Origin: an uncultured Prevotella sp.
GTDB lineage: Bacteria > Bacteroidota > Bacteroidia > Bacteroidales > Bacteroidaceae
Direction: 5' to 3'
Length of the DNA stretch: 6,926 bases
Assembly (NCBI GenBank): GCA_945614335.1
Contig: CALZAP010000073.1
Coordinates: 1 to 6,926 of the forward strand
Positions 4,511 through 6,926 of the stretch are shown here, in pieces. The notes under the pieces were generated by a model. The model saw only the letters and a program-made list of their open reading frames with translations, made no database searches and was not told where the DNA came from. The translations under genes were made by a program, and so were the position numbers. Positions within the stretch are counted from its first letter, which is position 1. Every line of letters starts with the position of its first letter.

Positions 4511-6926
4511 TCATTTCGATGCATTGTCAGCGTCTGTAGTGTCGAAGATTTCGAATACTTGGGGATTGTCAACCTTCACATTTGTCAACGCGAAATCCCA
4601 TACGTCCTTCACGTCTTCCACGAAATGGAATGTCACTCCCTCAAGATACTTGTCGGGTATTTCGTCCACGTCTTTCTTGTTGTCGTGACAGAGCAAGATA
4701 TGTTTTATTCCTGCTCTTTTGGCCGCGAGTATTTTTTCCTTTATGCCACCCACAGGCAGCACCTTTCCCCTCAGCGTTATCTCTCCGGTCATGGCCACCT
4801 TTTCCCTCACTTTCCTTTGTGTCAGTGCAGAGGCGATGGATGTCGCGATAGTGATGCCGGCAGACGGACCGTCTTTTGGTGTTGCCCCTTCCGGCACGTG
4901 GATATGGATGTTATAACAGTCGAATATCCTGTAGTCGATGTTGAGAGTGTCGGCGTGAGCCTTCACATACTCCAAGGCCAGCATGGCCGACTCCTTCATT
5001 ACGTCACCGAGATTTCCTGTGAGTGTGAGTTTTGAGCCCTTACCCTTGCTGAGGCTTGTCTCTATGAACAGTATCTCGCCTCCCACACTTGTCCATGCCA
5101 GTCCGGTCACCACACCTGCATAGGCGTTGCCTTGGTAAATGTCGCGGTAATATGGAGGTTTTCCGAGTAGTTCTTCGAGTTCTGCCGGTGTCACCTTTGC
5201 AGGCATCAATCCTTCCGTGGCGTATTTGAAAGCCATTTTTCTCAGAGCCTTGTTAATCATTTTGTCGAGCTGTCTTACTCCGCTTTCTCTGGTGTATTGC
5301 TCAATGATGTTTTCGATGGCAGGCTTTGAGAACGTGATCTTGCCATGGTGTTTCAGTCCGCAGGCCTCTATCTCCTTTGGTATGAGGTGTCGTTTCGCTA
5401 TTTCACATTTCTCCTCTGTGATATATCCCGACACTTCAATTATCTCCATTCTGTCCAAGAGAGGACGCGGTATGGTGTTGAGGTCGTTGGCAGTGGCTAT
5501 GAACAACACTTTCGAGAGGTCGAAATCCATGTCGAGATAGTTGTCGTGGAAGGTGTTGTTCTGTTCCGGGTCGAGCACTTCCAGCAAGGCAGACGCAGGG
5601 TCGCCATTGATGGTGTTTTGCGTCACCTTGTCTATTTCGTCGAGAATGATCACCGGATTTGATGTTTCCGCCTTCTGCAGGCTTTTGATTATTCTTCCGG
5701 GCATGGCTCCGATATACGTACGCCTGTGTCCCCTTATCTCCGACTCGTCGTGAAGTCCACCAAGGGATATCCTCACATACTTTCTCTTGAGCGAGTCAGC
5801 AATGCTCTTTCCGAGACTTGTCTTTCCCACTCCCGGCGGTCCGTACAAGCAGAGAATGGGCGATTTGAGGTCGTCGCGCAGACAGAGCACTGCAATGTAT
5901 TCGAGTATTCGTTCCTTAACCTTTTCCATGCCATAATGAGCCTTGTCGAGCACTTTCTTTGCCCTGTTGAGGTTATGGTCGTCGCGTGTGTAAATGCCCC
6001 ATGGCAACGAAGCTACAGTTTCAAGATAGTTAAGCTGCATGTTGTAGTCCATGCTTTGCTGGCTCATCTGCTCCAGTTTCTCGGCCTCCTTCAAGAACAG
6101 GCTCTCCACACTGTCTGGCAGATTTTTGTCTGCAATCTTTTCCATCAGTGCGATATAGTCGTCCGAATGACTTCCTTCGTTCATCTCCGCCTGTAGGTTC
6201 TTTATCTGTTGCTTGATAAAGTAGTTACGCTGCTGTTCGTCGAGGTCGTCGCGTGTTTTCTGTATGATGTCGCGCTTCAGTTCCTGTAGCTTCAGTTCCT
6301 TTCCGATAACTCGCATAAGTCCGAAGAGTCTCTCCTTCATCGAGCCTTCCTTGAGAAGTTCCAGTTTTGTGTTGAAATCAAACGGCATGCTTGTGCATAG
6401 ATAGTTGATGAACATGATGCTGTTTTTCATGTTGCTCACTGAAAACATGGCCTCGTCAGGAATGTCCTCGTTCAGGCGAATGTATTTCATGGTTCTCTTC
6501 CTCAGGTCGTCAATAGCCGCTGTGAACTCCTTGTCTTTCGAGTAGTCGAGCATTTCCGTTGCATTGCATACGTTTGCGGTAATGAAAGGCCTTTCCTCCG
6601 CAATGTCTCCGAGACAAAGTCTTCCCAGTCCCTGAATGATGGCGCTCAGGTTACCGCCAGGCATTTCAAACACCTTTACCACTCGAGCGTAGACACCCAT
6701 GTCGAAAATGTCTTGTCTTGAAGGATTCTCGATGTTTTCGTCGTATTGTGGAGCCACGCCAATGATTTCGTGTGTTTTCTCACATTTTTTAATGAGTTTC
6801 ATGCTGGACGACCTAGCAATCATGATAGAAGTGACTACACCTGGAAACAAAACCAGGTTTCTTGTCACGAGCAATGGTACGCTTTGAGGCATCTCGGCGC
6901 GGATTAATTCCGTGAAATCACCATCA
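4511..6926 (-). CDS. lon: ATP-dependent Lon protease, 5'-partial
   Basis: Lon is a cytoplasmic AAA+ serine protease that unfolds and degrades damaged and regulatory proteins. Numbering here is from an in-frame Met at 6892. An N-terminal substrate-binding domain spans about 1-200, followed by a helical, partly coiled-coil linker (about 200-300). The ATPase has Walker [10 protein letters not shown] (351-359), Walker B VIILDEID (414-421), sensor-1 Asn469, a likely arginine finger Arg481 and sensor-2 Arg540. The protease domain has Ser677 in DGPSAG and Lys720 in GGIKEK, the expected catalytic Ser-Lys dyad 43 residues apart. All key residues are present, so the enzyme should be active. The frame stays open upstream of Met6892 for 11 more codons ([11 protein letters not shown]) to the window edge. 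Bacteroidota Lon proteins usually have a longer acidic N-terminus than E. coli Lon, so the true start is probably outside the window. The gene leads a tightly spaced cluster, with tgt starting 24 nt after its TGA stop. Confidence 0.97.
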   Translation of the reverse strand, partial: DGDFTELIRAEMPQSVPLLVTRNLVLFPGVVTSIMIARSSSMKLIKKCEKTHEIIGVAPQYDENIENPSRQDIFDMGVYARVVKVFEMPGGNLSAIIQGLGRLCLGDIAEERPFITANVCNATEMLDYSKDKEFTAAIDDLRKRTMKYIRLNEDIPDEAMFSVSNMKNSIMFINYLCTSMPFDFNTKLELLKEGSMKERLFGLMRVIGKELKLQELKRDIIQKTRDDLDEQQRNYFIKQQIKNLQAEMNEGSHSDDYIALMEKIADKNLPDSVESLFLKEAEKLEQMSQQSMDYNMQLNYLETVASLPWGIYTRDDHNLNRAKKVLDKAHYGMEKVKERILEYIAVLCLRDDLKSPILCLYGPPGVGKTSLGKSIADSLKRKYVRISLGGLHDESEIRGHRRTYIGAMPGRIIKSLQKAETSNPVIILDEIDKVTQNTINGDPASALLEVLDPEQNNTFHDNYLDMDFDLSKVLFIATANDLNTIPRPLLDRMEIIEVSGYITEEKCEIAKRHLIPKEIEACGLKHHGKITFSKPAIENIIEQYTRESGVRQLDKMINKALRKMAFKYATEGLMPAKVTPAELEELLGKPPYYRDIYQGNAYAGVVTGLAWTSVGGEILFIETSLSKGKGSKLTLTGNLGDVMKESAMLALEYVKAHADTLNIDYRIFDCYNIHIHVPEGATPKDGPSAGITIATSIASALTQRKVREKVAMTGEITLRGKVLPVGGIKEKILAAKRAGIKHILLCHDNKKDVDEIPDKYLEGVTFHFVEDVKDVWDFALTNVKVDNPQVFEIFDTTDADNASK

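Noticed and set aside
6890..6892. ATG at 6892 as the lon start
   Set aside because: It is possible, but the frame remains open to the window edge with a plausible acidic extension, so the gene is better treated as 5'-partial.

Overview
The window is a stretch of ordinary core genome from a Bacteroidota bacterium. The protein sequences look most like the Prevotella/Bacteroides group, and Prevotellaceae is my best guess by recall, without a database search. Three signals support this. The one good promoter has the Bacteroidota form (TTTG, 20-nt spacer, TAACTTTG). None of the four start codons inside the window has a clear GGAGG-type Shine-Dalgarno sequence. Rho carries the long disordered, Asn-rich insert that is typical of this phylum.

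All genes lie on the minus strand, so they read from right to left. In transcription order they are: lon (5' end beyond the right edge, stop at 4511), a 24-nt gap, tgt (4486-3359), a 12-nt gap, an LptF/LptG-family LPS-export permease (3346-2144), a 1-nt stop/start overlap (TAATG), and a DEAD-box RNA helicase (2144-861). A gap of about 150 nt follows, holding a promoter and leader, and then the 5' third or so of rho (708 to beyond the left edge). The first four genes are packed tightly enough to form one operon, whose promoter would lie outside the window to the right. rho has its own promoter, and the -33 box of that promoter touches the helicase stop codon.

Together the genes cover cytoplasmic protein quality control (Lon), tRNA queuosine modification (Tgt), export of LPS to the outer membrane (LptF/G), RNA remodelling (DEAD-box helicase) and transcription termination (Rho). 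I found no mobile element, CRISPR array, RNA gene, phage gene or defence gene, and no evidence of a new multi-gene system. The points most worth a second look are the degenerate zinc site of Tgt, the charge-segregated disordered region of Rho beside a helicase with a basic disordered tail, the rho promoter/leader layout without a visible terminator, a long basic N-terminal extension on the permease, and strong use of CTCGAC for Leu-Asp.
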